A DNA stretch of 64,000 nt from Episyrphus balteatus. Lineage: Eukaryota > Arthropoda > Insecta > Diptera > Syrphidae. The DNA is taken from the NCBI RefSeq assembly GCF_945859705.1, contig NC_079136.1, positions 51,660,094 to 51,724,093 on the forward strand. Direction: 5' to 3'. The notes below the pieces were generated by a model. It was not told the DNA's origin, ran no database searches, and was given only the letters and a program-made list of their open reading frames with translations. The translations under genes were made by a program, and so were the position numbers. This document shows positions 23,291 to 35,537 of this stretch, in pieces. Positions within the stretch are counted from its first letter, which is position 1. Every line of letters begins with the position of its first letter.

Positions 23291-24402
23291 ATGTTCCATC
23301 CTTATGTGAAAATTAAAAAGAAAATTGCAAGTAGTTCACAGCTCCTTCAGCAACAACTTCAACAACAACAGCAGCCAACTTCACACAGATGTTGTTGTTG
23401 TAGTACAACTTCAACTTCTAATAGTAGTAGTAGTAGTAATAATAGTAGTAGTAATAACATTCTTGGTAATAATACCAGTTTTACAACAACATCATCAACA
23501 TCAGCAGCAGCCGCTGTTTTAGGTGCAGTTGCTAATGCAACAGTTAATAATACTATTAACTGCAGCAGTAGCCAACAATTGCAACAGAATTTAACGCTGC
23601 CACCATTACCAACTATTGTGCAGCAGCCTACGCAACAACATCAGCAACAACAACAACAGCAACATCTCTCACAGCTGCTGCAACAAAATAATAATAATAA
23701 CAACAACGTTCCTCCACCTGCTTCTGCTGCTTTAATTTCTTTAGCAGCATTAGCTTCAACATCTCCTCCTACAACACCACCACAACACCAGCAACAACAT
23801 AGACAATCATCACCAAATTTACCATATTGCCCAATCGATCGACATTTGGGTCACCTAAATTTTGGTAGTAGTTCGTCAAGCAATACAAATACCCGGAGCA
23901 ATACACCAACACCTGGCAACCATCACAGTAGAAATATTATACATAGCAGTAGTAGTTCTTCTACTGCTTCTGCTTCTTCTTCTTCTTCTGCTGCAGCAGT
24001 GGCAGCTTCAAGCAGTAGTTGTAATAGTACAAATAATACCGTTAATGGTAGTGTCGCAAGTACGAGCAGCGGTAATAGTACGTTAAATAGGATTAGCCAC
24101 ACTATTCAGCAGCATCTTCAGCAACAACAACAACAACTTCTGCAACAACAGCATCATTCGAATAATTCAGCGCATCATAATCATCATTCTTCTTCTTCAT
24201 CATCATCATCCTCGTCGTCTTCGTCATCTTTACATCACCATCATCATCATCACCATAGCAGCAATCACCATCATCAACAGCAACAACAAAATACCAGCAA
24301 TAATCAGCAGCAGCAGCAACAATCTCCTATGTGCCTAGTATTATTAGTTAAATGCCCAAATTCAAAGGAATTTTGTACAGCAGCGAATTTCTGTGATAAA
24401 AG
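23291..24402 (+). CDS. rdx: rdx long isoform, first coding exon (low-complexity N terminus)
   Basis: This exon encodes 370 residues plus two bases of Arg371. It opens MFHPYVKIKKK, then alternates runs of Gln (residues about 19-29 and 115-124), a Cys cluster near 34-38, Ser and Asn runs, Ala blocks, and near the end long Ser and His runs. Such sequence is expected to be disordered. The last residues, ending KEFCTAANFCDKR, are of normal complexity. The ATG follows an in-frame stop at 23255. The donor AG|GTAACA at 24403 leaves phase 2, matching the acceptor of the 43504 exon, where ag+a completes Arg. Long N-terminal extensions of this kind are known for fly rdx/HIB isoforms. The function of the extension is not evident from sequence. 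Repeat-length variation between individuals is likely. Confidence 0.85.
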
Positions 24403-25483
24403 GTAACAAATTGTAACAAATACCATACAATCATCAATCAATTATGTTTTAACGCCTTAAAGAAGAGTTATAGGAGTCTTATAGTAGTCTTATGGTGGTG
24501 ACAATTTAAAAAAAAAAAAAAAACAATAAATCTACTTAACCAACCCAACAAAAAAAAAGTAAAGAATTGAATCAAATTTAATTAATTAACGAGGTTGACC
24601 TCAAAAGATACACACTTCGCAGATAGATACGCGATACTCTTTTTATATTTTCCTTTTTTTTTTTTTTTTTTTTTGTTTGGTATTGTTGTTTTTTTTTGTG
24701 GTAGTTAAGAGATAGGGAGGAGGGAGTGAATATGCCTTTGCTCTTAACATTTTGACCCAATTTTTGGATCAGTTTTTATATTTTTTTTCTGTTCGTGTCC
24801 CCTTTTTTTGATTTAATTTTTTTTTTTTTGTTAAATCGTGTACAACAATTTTTTTTTTGTTGATTGCCTTTGTGTTTTCATTGTTTCTCGTTTAACCTTA
24901 AAATTGAAGAAGAAGAGTAAAAAAAAAATTATATTATTATCGTAGTTGGTGATAGTCCAAAAAAAAAAAAAATAACAAAAAAATTTAAATCAAATAAAAT
25001 GTAGAAGAAGAAAACAGAATTTAGGTCAATTTCATAAAGAAACTTACCCATAATATAATCGGGGGCTGGAAATTAAGTGGCGTATACTATTTTTTTTTTT
25101 TTTTTGCGAATTTTGTACAGGATTGAATGGAATATTTTTGTTGAAAAGTCCTCAGTTGTCTGAGTGATTGTGTCAATTAAGACATAGTTTAATTTTTTTG
25201 GAATTTTAGAACTGTTCTCAAATTTTCTTTTCTAAATTCCGTTAAATTCAAAACATTTATATTTTGAGCAGGTGTTCATATTTGTATCAGTCAATTCGAA
25301 GTTTTTCTAAACTTCAGAAAATTATTGTACTTAGTTTGTTTTATTTTATTAATGTTTGTCAGAAATTATTCCAAATTTCAAATCTAAAATTTTGTTGGTT
25401 CTGATATTAGTTATGAATGTCATGAGGAAACTTTTAGATATCGAAATATTTTGACTGCTTTCAAAGCATTGCAAACTATCTGA

Positions 25484-26490
25484 TTTCGCAACTTAGTTGA
25501 ATTTTTAGTAAAATTTTTATAATTAACGTACTTTTCCCCTTTAGTCTTTAGTAAGAAAAAAAAAAAAAAAAACACACACATCTTCACAACTCTCAAAAGC
25601 TATTTCGCAAAGTTTTTCATATCGAATGATAAATTTTGCCGATCGTTATTTTTTCTAAAATGTGTTTACTTTCTTGAAAAATTATTTTGCAATTTGTTGC
25701 TCGCTGAATTATTTAGAATTTCGCATAAGTGCGATCTTGTAAACTTCATCATGTTTTTTGGTTTTGGAAATTTCGCAACATTGCGAATTTAAAAATTATT
25801 AAACTAAGCAGTTACTATTTTGCACACCAATTAATAGTTCGTTTCGCGAAACATAATTTCTCATTAAAACATATCTCTCCCCTAAAATCTCATTATATTT
25901 TTTTTTTATAAAGTTTTCTTGGAATTTGTTGTTTCACCCACGTTTGAGTGATAAATTTTGCAACCTGTAACTTTATTTTCTATACTGAATTTATTTTATA
26001 ACTGAAGAAAAAAATAAATGCTTCGCAAGCTTTGGGGTTTTACATACGTAAATTGCAGTGCAAATTTTATATATTGTACATAAATTGCAGTTGAAGTTCG
26101 TTTCGCAAAGCATTTAATTTAAAAAAAAAATCTTCAATATGATTAATTTTTGATACTTTGTATATACCTATCTAAACACTTGGTTGTTTTACTTTGAAAA
26201 ATTGAGAATATAAGATTTTTTATTTTTTTTGCAATAAAAAAAAATTCTTAATTTATTTTTCTTCGTTAGTTCACAGAGTTCCATTTTTTTTCTTGTTACA
26301 GAATCTTATTAACTTTAGTTTTAAGAATGCTTTCGCAAGCTTTGCAATTTCGTGCACGTTCGACAATCCCATTTTGCATCAGTGCGAACATGAATTCTTC
26401 CAAATGTTGAAGAATAATTTCGCAAGCTTTGCGATTTAGTGCATTTTTGACTTACCATTTTGTAATAGTGCGAACTTGAGCTCTCCCAAA
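25484..26490. repeat. Degenerate array of TTTCGCAA words
   Basis: TTTCGCAA or one-base variants occur at 25484, 25603, 25719, 25771, 25842, 26021, 26101, 26331 and 26418, with TTGCGAA-type reverse words at 25781 and 26428. The last two units are clear tandem copies with an 87-base period (26331 and 26418), each followed by tttgc-att, a G-T-G-C word and agtgcgaac. Other units are more degenerate. It looks like a decayed satellite or the subterminal repeats of an unidentified element. Confidence 0.6.
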
Positions 26491-27702
26491 TACAATTTCT
26501 CTAATTATACATAAAACTTTGAATTCATATTAAATTTATTTCATTTAATACTTAGAAAGTTATGGTAATAATGTTGGGAAAAACTAATGGTTTGGAATCA
26601 TATCGCACTTCCGCTGAACGGTTGACGTAATTGGAATTGTGTTCTTCTCCAAAATCCAAGAAAAACAATTAACACTTTTAAAAGAAATGCCTTTACGAAT
26701 TTCTAAAAAATCTTTTTCATGGAATCGTTTGAGTAATACAAATATTAAAACACAACGAAATTTTTTAAATTGTTTTTAATTTTAAATAAAAAAAAAATAT
26801 AAATCGAGTGCATTGTTTATTTAAAAAATGATTCATGATTTTTCTTTTGAAAAATATGATTTGCACCATGTTATTGTTTACATTATTCATGACATCTCAT
26901 AATTTTCAATACATTTACAAATAATTTTAAATTCGACAGATATATTTCCTGTCTTGAAAAAAGCTTAATCATAGCCAAATAATTGAGGTATTTCCTCTAT
27001 TTTAATTTTAGAATTTTGTTGTTTTTTATTCTAAATTAAATTCCTTTCAGTTGGTTTTTGTGTTTTTAAAAAAATGAAAACTATTTCCAGAATTTATATA
27101 TTTTTAAAAATATACCTCAAAACTCTTTCAACGTCAATTATCATCTAATAATAATAATAAAAATGATTTTTGCATTTCCGTCGAAAGTTTTATTTTTATT
27201 TTTTCAATCCGAAGTATAAATTAGTAATTCACGTCAAAAACCACTATATTTTTGTACCTACACTTTCAACAAATTGATTTGTTTATTCTAAAAGAATTGG
27301 GTTATGATTTTTTTTTTTTTAAGAAAAAAAAGAAATTGTATTTTGTTGGGATTAAAATAATATTTTTAATTTCGAACATTTAAGTTGTTCTAGTTTTATA
27401 AAATAAACAAAGGAAACAACAATAATTCTATCAAATAAATATCTACTTATATTTTTATTTTTTTTTTTTTAATTTAATTTCTTTTGAGGAAAAATAATAT
27501 TCAAGGTCCACCAAATTTAGGTTTTTGAAAATGACTTGGATTCTACTACAAAATGGTTTATGTAGTTTTTTTTTTTCAAAGTTCAGCTTTAACCAGAATG
27601 AAAGCAATATCCTAGTTTTTTATTGCAAGGGACACTTTTTGATGATGCAAACATAAATTTTTAGATGTTAGAGCTCTGAAATGTCGCTAAACTAAGATTT
27701 TA

Positions 27703-27979
27703 TGTCACACCCGTTACAATAGACATAGACCAATAAATGAAAATTTTGTTTCCTAACTTGTTTTCTTAGTCAAAAATGAGCTCATCCTCATAACCTTTTT
27801 TTTTTGTAAATAGATCTGGAAAAACTACCACTGTCCCACCCGTTGCAAAGAAAAGTCTATTTTCAAATAAAATAATAATAAGGTGGCATAGTTTTTCTTT
27901 GCACAGTTAATTTTATCGTCAAATACAACTCTCGTTAGTATGAAGAATAAATTGATTGCACAAATGTCCCACCCGTGAC
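27703..27979 (+). repeat. Second copy of the TGTCCCACCCG repeat
   Basis: Words at 27703-27717, 27832-27846 and 27965-27979 have spacings of 129 and 133 bases. The last two align with the 19756/19890 pair, including the shared tttgcacaattaatt-type and ttgcacaa words between them. It is a same-orientation diverged copy about 8 kb away. Confidence 0.65.
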
Positions 27980-29923
27980 GGCAAAATGCCCAGTAAAAAA
28001 CAAAAAAAAAAAAAAACAGTGTACAGGGCTTACATTCTTTTAAAACTACAAATGTTATCTAATAAAAATTTTTTAAAGAAAATATAAACGATATCATTTA
28101 CGAGCATAAAATCATTCATCAGCTTCACTCAATTGCTTTTCTAAGAGTTCTTAACTTTAATTAAATAAAAAATGAACAATCTTACTTAAACCTTATCAAG
28201 TCGTAATTTTCATAATGAATCTAAACAAATGCAAAGTGTGAAATTGTAACAAAATATTCTAAACAAAATTGACAGCTGAAAAACCATTAACCAATATTTT
28301 TTATTGTTTCTTGTGCCAGAAGTGTCTTAAAATTTTTTTAACTATAAAATTTTATGTCATCTTTCTCACCATAAAAAAAAAACTCTTTGACTTTCTTGTA
28401 AACATTTTATAAACATTTAACAGAGAAAAGATAGTAAAATGACTATTCTTCAAAATTAAAATTGATCCACTTGAGAACTATTGTAAACATTATTTCTGAA
28501 ACAAAAACATCGTTATCTTCTGCGTAACTCATCTGTCAAACAGCAATTAAAGAAATAAGGCTTTAAATCATCAAACTTTACGACTTGATGAGCCGCAACA
28601 TAACTTCGATAAACAATCATTTAATTTTATCCAATCGATTGTTTTTAACGATAACAACGATTAATGGCTCTTCTTTCCGTATCATTAAAATAAAGATTTC
28701 CATCTTTTTAACCATAAAGAAGAAAAATCCCACCACACATCGAACATGTTTGTTAGTTACAATCGAACACACAATCAAATCGATATTAATCTCTAATCAT
28801 TATTTTTACATTTCTCTAATCTCTATATTGAGTGTGAAATTGCAATTGCCTCATGAAAGAAGACCTCGTTTTCTCTCCCACATTGGCCCGTAAAAAAGAC
28901 AAAATACAAAAAAAAAGAAAGGTGAAAATAAGAAAACAAAGAGAAAGAGTGCATTGCAACTGTTGTATTAATACAAAACAAAAGCAAATATGTAAATGAT
29001 CCCCCTGAACTACCGTAGTAAATTCAAAATTTCTCTCCTCCCCATTCAAAGTCAGTCCAAAAGTGTGTGCTGCTTTTGAGTTTGTGATATGTTGTATAAT
29101 AACTCTCTCCTGTATTTGCCTTTCATTTTGGGTTTTCTCTCTTTTATATGTTGTGTGTTCCTTTTTCTTTTTCGATGAAATTTTTGTTTGGTGCTTATAG
29201 GTTTGATGATTTTTTTTTTTTTTTTTAATTTTTAACAAGAAAACCATTACGATGCGGTTTTTTTTTAGTTTTGGTGAATTTCTTTCTTTGGATTTGGAGA
29301 AATGCACCAAAGCAAAAAACACAGAAGCGCACATGGCACTTTTTTTTTAAATATTTTTTTGATGTGAGAAGATCATTTAACGATCATCATCATCTTTTGA
29401 TAGCACTTTCATTATTTTTATTGTTATAAGTGAAGCGTTTTTTTTTTTTTTGTCTTCTTCTTTTTTTTTATGTAAAAGGTAAAATTTTATTTTGTGGATT
29501 TTCACTAAGAGAGTGGGTGGGTTTGGTGATGATGATGATGGTGATGGGGAATTTATAGCTTTCATTATTTGATTTCACACGCAAAAGTTAATAGGGGGAA
29601 ATTAAATCGATCAAAGATTGGAAGATTGTTTTGCATTTTTTTTTTTTTTTTTTTCAAAGAGGCTTGTATAGGAAGACATGGAAAAAGAGAAATTTTTAAA
29701 AGAGGATGAATGGATATTTGATATTTCCTTCAATTATGTAGATTTATTTTCACTCAATCTTCTTTCATTAACTTAGAGAGACCTTAATTTTTGATATGAC
29801 TTTTATGAATACCAAACCTTAACAAAGGTATTTGATACATAATATTTTATAAATATAAGATTTTAGACGCCTATTTTTAAACTAATTTTACAACAAGTGT
29901 TCCTTTATTAATGTTATAAAAAC

Positions 29924-30731
29924 TTAACGAAAAACCAGTTACATGTTTATAGTATCCATTTTTTAACTGAACGAAGACTCAAATATACTTTCCCGTTGAT
30001 TAATTGAGTCTGACATCTTAACGAAGTTTTCAGATCCTAAGAACTTAACGAAAAATAGGCACTTCTGTTGCTATAAATCAAAGTTGTCGTTATAATTACT
30101 AAGTCTTTTTCTTAATTGAATAAAAGTGGATAAGTGGTTAATATTTACGAACGAGTGTTCTAAACATTGCATTTAACTATTAAAACATCTGTATTTCAAC
30201 TTAACGAAAGTGAAAACTTTGAAAAAATTGTAAGAAAATTTTAATATTTACTTATTAAATCAAAAGTGAACGAAAACCAAACTATTGATAGCAACTCTAA
30301 CATTTGCTTGGGTTGCAGAACCTAGATATCCCATCTATTGATTGAGGGTTATTTTTTCCGTACTATGAATTATTTTAGCTCAGTTTTGTATAACATCAAA
30401 AGTCAACGAAACAATCTTTTCATTCAATATGATTGCAGTTAACATATCAAAAGCCTTATTTCAAACTTAACGAAAATAATTAAATAATATTCATTTCTCT
30501 AATAATTTTTCTATCATAATTATGAAAACTTCAGGTCAAAACTCAACGAAATATGATGTATGCCACTCTCTCATATAACGTTCTTAGTTAGTTCATTATT
30601 TTTGAATTGTACAAAGTAATTCTGGATAGAAAATTATTGTAAATTAGTTACTTGGAGACAGAAATTAAAACCAAAAACTTAACGAAGGTCTCAGCTTTCT
30701 CATAAAATGTCAAAAAAAAAAACTTAACAAT
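29924..30731 (+). repeat. Forward cluster of AACTTAACGAAA words
   Basis: Exact TTAACGAA occurs at 29924, 30018, 30045, 30201, 30467 and 30679. One-base variants (TGAACGAA, TCAACGAA) lie at 29968, 30267, 30403 and 30543, and TTAACAAT at 30724. Most are preceded by aac or aaac. Between words the sequence is not obviously repeated. All are in the same orientation; the mirrored cluster lies at 34749-35537. Confidence 0.65.
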
Positions 30732-32930
30732 AATTTCTCAAAACTGAGCCTGAAAGTCAATTTGTATCAAAAAGTTGTATTTATATTATACTTAATAAGT
30801 CAAAATCTGAAAGTATTGATTTTGACTTTACTAAATTAAAAAAAAAAAAAACATAATTATAATTATGTTTAACTTTACTTTCTTTTTAAAAGTATTTCAT
30901 TTGTCTCAATTTTCAAAAAAAAAAAAAAAGAAAACAAACAAACCTTTTGGGTGATTGTTTTTTTTTTTCTCTCACATTTTTTTTTATTTTCAAAAGAAGA
31001 TTAAAAGTATTTTCTTTTATTGGAAATACCACGAAGAAGACATTCATGTATTTAATTTTTTTTTTTTTTGGTAGCTTTCGATAAATATGTACTTTCTACA
31101 ATTTATATCACCTCACCTACCATCAAAATAAAATAAAAAGTCAAAGATTACGCCATTAAAGTGGTGTAATTTGAGAAGGCCAATTTAAGACAAGTCACTA
31201 AGTAGTAGCAAAAAAAAAAATCAATGAATAAAAAAAAAGGTGAGCGAAAATTAACTTTCCCACGACAAACGACACAACGATGAATGCGACGTGACGACTC
31301 CGACTACAACAACGATGAAAGACGATTATGTAAGCTTATTTATTTTTTATGAGAGAGAGAAGGTATACCTACCAAACATATAGGATATCATCTTGAACGG
31401 GGTTAAGAAATTAAACAGTGATTAATTGAAATCCATTAAATAAGATTTGCAGTTTTCTTTTTATCTTTTATTGATTTCACTTTAAAAATTCATCAATTCA
31501 AATCCGATTTGGATAAAAAGTCGAAGAACGATAAGGAAAAAAAAAAGGTTCAATGTAGATTCAATAAATATTTGCACAATTGAACTCTAAATTTGTAGTT
31601 TGCGCATTTATTCAATGAATTTATGTCATCATTTGTGTAAATATAATTTTTTCTGTTTGAATTAAACAGAAATCCATTTGTATTAGCAAATAATTACACA
31701 ACAAAAAAAAAGTAGAAGCTGTGACCCAATTTTGAAAGGTTTTAGGATTGCTTTAAAAAATAAGTTTTTAGTTACTAAGTAAAATTAGGTTCAATTTAAA
31801 ATAAAATATATTCGAATCTGGGCCCCACACAAAGTTCTTATTATGAAACACAAAATTTAAAAACAAAAAAAAACTTATCTCTTTTATATAGCCCTTAACT
31901 AAGAACAAAAAAACTAGATGCGCGTTAACATAAAACCTCGATTATAACTTAATAAAACCCCACGTTTTCATCATTATTTACTGTCCTTGAGTCGTCATAT
32001 ATATACAGAAAACCTTGTATGTATAAAAAAAAAAAATACAAAACAGAGAAAAAAAAAAACACGAAACAAAAATTCTACACGTGCCATATTGAATTTGAAG
32101 GACAAAACCCCAAACTATTTTAGATAAACATTCTACAACCTTATAATATTCTCCGTAGCCCCGTGTATATACAATGAAATATAGAATTAAAAAAGCAAAA
32201 ATAATAATATATTCGTGTACCTATAAGATTATAAGTTTGAAATATGTGCTTTTCTTTAGAATTGTTCTATTGTTAGTAAAAGTAAGTTCACAAACATCGA
32301 TAACAAACTTTGAAACATTGCAACTCTCTGTATCGTAAGATAGATAGATAGATACTTTTTATTGAACTTAAGGTGAAAACTTTCATTTCAAGTTGCAAAC
32401 ACGTTCGAGTGATTTCTAAAATTGTATTTTATTTTTCTTTGTAAACTTACACATGGTTCATAAAAATATAAAAAAAAAAGTTAATAAATAAAAGTTTGAT
32501 AAGAAAAACATGATACTTGCCTTCATATAAGAAAGTTATATTCATTGTTATTATTACTTAAGTACACTTTGTGCAACTTGATATAATATTTTTTTATTTC
32601 TGCTGTGTTTGCAGTGGAGAAAAAAAATTAGATTTGACCTTCAGTAGCTATATAATGAATGTTTTTTTTTTTTTGTTATATTCATTTGAAAGAAAATAAA
32701 ATAAAAACATTCAGTTTTTTATGACTTTTTGATAATCTTGATTCATCATCATCGCTCAAGGTTGGCCAGGGCAATGTTTTTGGGGAGAATGATTTCAAAT
32801 GTGAAAGCAGAAAAGCATTCTAATGAGATGATAGGTAGGTGTGATTTTAGATATGAAACATTAAAGTTTATTTAAAATTTTTGATTAACTTTTATATTTA
32901 TTAACTAACAGTCGATGGATTTTTGATTTA

Positions 32931-33357
32931 GGGCCAATTTTTCAATAGTCAGTTAAATAGTCAGTTAGTACTTATTCCTTAGGATAGAGAAAAAATCAAT
33001 TTTCCAACAGGCAGATATAGCTTATTCCTATGAATAAAACTATCTGCTTCTTTCAGAGACGAATAAAAATTATTCTAAGGAATAATCTCAATAAAAATAT
33101 TATGTCAGTTGTCAAAGCTGTTTTGAAAGAATTTTGAAAAAAATACAGTGGAACACAAGAAAACAAAAACAATCATGAATAAAAATGACGTTTAATTTTA
33201 AATATTTTTGAATTTGACAAATTTTTTTTCTTATTCTGTAGAATAAATTATTCTTGATTGAAAAATTCAATGTTCTTATCTGATTGTTTATGAGCCTAAT
33301 AACTTTATTAGTCGAACAGTTAACTGACTGTTTATTAGAAGATTGAAAAATTGGCTC
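32931..33357. mobile_element. MITE A, PIF/Harbinger-like, TTA target site
   Basis: The ends GGGCCAATTTTTCAAT (32931-32946) and ATTGAAAAATTGGCTC (33342-33357) are inverted with one mismatch. TTA lies directly outside on both sides (32928-32930 and 33358-33360). A TTA target with GGGCC-type ends fits the PIF/Harbinger superfamily as known from Tourist-like MITEs. At 427 bases it has no coding frame. Confidence 0.7.
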
Positions 33358-33360
33358 TTA

Positions 33361-34403
33361 GGCCCAATTTATTGACTCTCCATTAAACTTAAATCGCCAT
33401 TAAAAAAGGGAATTTTAAAATTAAAAATCAATTTCGTTTAATTCAGTCTCTTTTAAGGATTTTTTTGAAGTTTGGCATCATTAACTAATTGAGCATTAAA
33501 TTTAAAAGTAGTTTTAGTTAAAACACCAAATTCGACCTTTTAAGAGGGATTTTTAGAGCTAATGGAGGTTTTAAACAGAATTTCTATTTATTCACTCTCC
33601 ATTAGTGTCAAATGTCATTTTATTTATTTTTTTTATTTGAATTATTATTTTATTTGAAAAATGTCAAATGAGCTAAAGAATTATTAAAAAGTCCAGACTA
33701 GAATTTTTTGTAGGTATACACACATGCATTTGTACCATAAAAAAGAACAAAATTCAAAGAAATTAATGCATTTCTTGTCTACTTCGCATAGATAATACTA
33801 GATCTACTAGATTATATTCTCCACTTCAAAACTAATCATTTTTGAGATGCTGCATTGCATAATACATATGTACATAACATACATAACATTGCAATTGAAG
33901 CCATGAGAAGAAGAGATATAAAGCTTACTTCTAAACCAATGACAGGAGATGAATGCCGATAACACTTAAATTTAATTTGTTATTTGACACCGATGGAAAA
34001 AATTAAAAATTTCACTTAACTCCTTCTTCTTCTCATGGTTTCAATTGTAGGTTGTAGCATTCTTACCACTGGTATATCGTTAATCTCTTGCATTTTCTGG
34101 CGTTTTCAGCTGCAAAATACTTACGGGTCATAGTTTTTTGGTTTTTTTTCCAATTCAAATCTATTTAATTTGACAAAATTGTAGCTTTTGACAGATTATT
34201 TTTGAAACAAAATAAAAAATCCCTAGGATATTTTTAACAGAGTTTTAAATTTAAAGTTTCCATTAAAAGTAAGGACTTTAACTAAAGAAGAGTGAATTAA
34301 ATGAATTTTTAATGATGTATACTTAAAGGCGACAATAGTTTAACGAGGCCGTTAACTAAAGCGATAAATTTCAAAATTTAATGGAGGCTCAATAAATTGG
34401 CCC
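33361..34403. mobile_element. MITE B, PIF/Harbinger-like, abutting MITE A
   Basis: It begins GGCCCAATTTATTGAC and ends, read in reverse, GGGCCAATTTATTGAG, followed inward by a shared ctccattaaa word. TTA flanks both sides (33358-33360 and 34404-34406). It is about 1.04 kb with no transposase frame. It abuts MITE A across a single shared TTA, so one inserted into the target duplication of the other. An internal hairpin lies at 33892-34047. Confidence 0.7.
33892..34047. repeat. Inverted repeat inside MITE B
   Basis: The 24 bases at 33892-33915 and at 34024-34047 are inverted with 22 matches (core ccatgagaagaag and cttcttctcatgg). The loop is about 108 bases. It may be a further nested short element. 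Confidence 0.6.
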
Positions 34404-34748
34404 TTAGTGAATTTATAGAAATAGAATTATATTAATAAGACTCTTAATTTTAACTATAAAGAGTGATATCGTTTAAAAGCTAGAACAAGAATGATTCATC
34501 CCACTTCTGATCTTTAAGTAGGACTTACGGGTTCCGGTGTATAAAAAAGATAGACGATCAATATCGTTTGTTGAACAAACAACTTTTACTTAGAATGGAA
34601 GCTTTGGCTATACTGACATTTTTCACACTTACTATTTTGTACGAATATTTCATTTTACACTCGAACTGAGAACTAAACTTATAAAATGTTTACTCTTCTG
34701 GAGATATTGTGATGAAAAATAAGTTGAACAAAAATCTAAGCATTTAAC

Positions 34749-35537
34749 TTAACGAAGCGTAACGATTAATTGTTGTCAAAATATTAAGTTGCATTTACTT
34801 TTTTCTTACTACAAAGGTTACAACAACACTTTTACAGCATAAGCATTAATTTCCAGTGCTGACCTCTTGCATAGTTTCGTTAAGTTTTCTTTGTAAGTCC
34901 AAAAATTACATACATAGCTCTTACGACATTTCGTAATATTTTACTAGATTTATCATGAAAAGACAATATAAGTTCTACAAAAAAAAAAACGAGCTTTCGT
35001 TAAGTTTTGCTTTAACTTAGTCCACATCTTTTGGTATCAGTTCTTTACTCATCACTACTGAAAGTACAAAAATAATAATTCTGCAAAGTAAATAAGTGTT
35101 TTATTACTTTCGTTAAGTTTTTATATTATATGATAATGACAAAAATGCTGCTATGCTGCCTGATAAACATTTTTTTTTTTACAACTAAAATATAATAATA
35201 GTTTTTTTTATATCAGTTTTTGACTCCAATTTTGTTGGTTTTGACTCCAATTTTGCTAACATTTAATAAGAAGAAACAAACAATACAAGTACTTGAAGTT
35301 CACTGGCATAAAAATATGTATTTAGAGTCACCATAGCGAGCTTTTGTGAACCTTCGTTAAATTTTATTCTACTTGAAATAATTAAATAAACAATCAGCTT
35401 TTTTAGTATAGTCACACTACAGTGACCATTTCTTCGTTAATATGTTTTCAAATACCCGGACACTGGATTACAAATAAAATTATTAAATATAGGCAGTGCT
35501 GTTCAGTGATAAATTATGATATAAATTTTTTCGTTAA
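34749..35537 (-). repeat. Reverse cluster of TTTCGTTAAGTT words
   Basis: TTCGTTAA occurs at 34876, 34996, 35109, 35353, 35433 and 35530, usually within tttcgttaagttt. One forward word lies at 34749. Four of the intervals are close to 120 bases or twice that (127, 120, 113, 244). This is the mirror image of the forward cluster at 29924-30731, about 4 kb away. Confidence 0.65.
35217..35255. repeat. 22-base tandem duplication
   Basis: The word ttttgactccaattttg occurs twice with a period of about 22 bases. Confidence 0.8.

Noticed and set aside
23325..24086. Other-frame poly-Val/Leu and poly-Asn frames inside the long rdx exon
   Set aside because: Shadows of the CAG/AGT/AAT repeat coding frame; the real frame is fixed by the matching splice phase at 24402.
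24607..24637. Three GATAC words after the long first exon, possible extension of the promoter cluster
   Set aside because: Too few and separated by 1.4 kb of coding sequence to be called part of the same cluster.
25152..25157. TCAGTT initiator-like word with GACAT about 28 bases downstream
   Set aside because: The downstream word is out of register by one base for a DPE and the position inside the intron has no following exon candidate.
28816..29334. 172-codon open frame on the - strand
   Set aside because: Poly-Lys and Phe-rich low-complexity composition from A/T skew, no recognisable family, and overlapping frames on the other strand.
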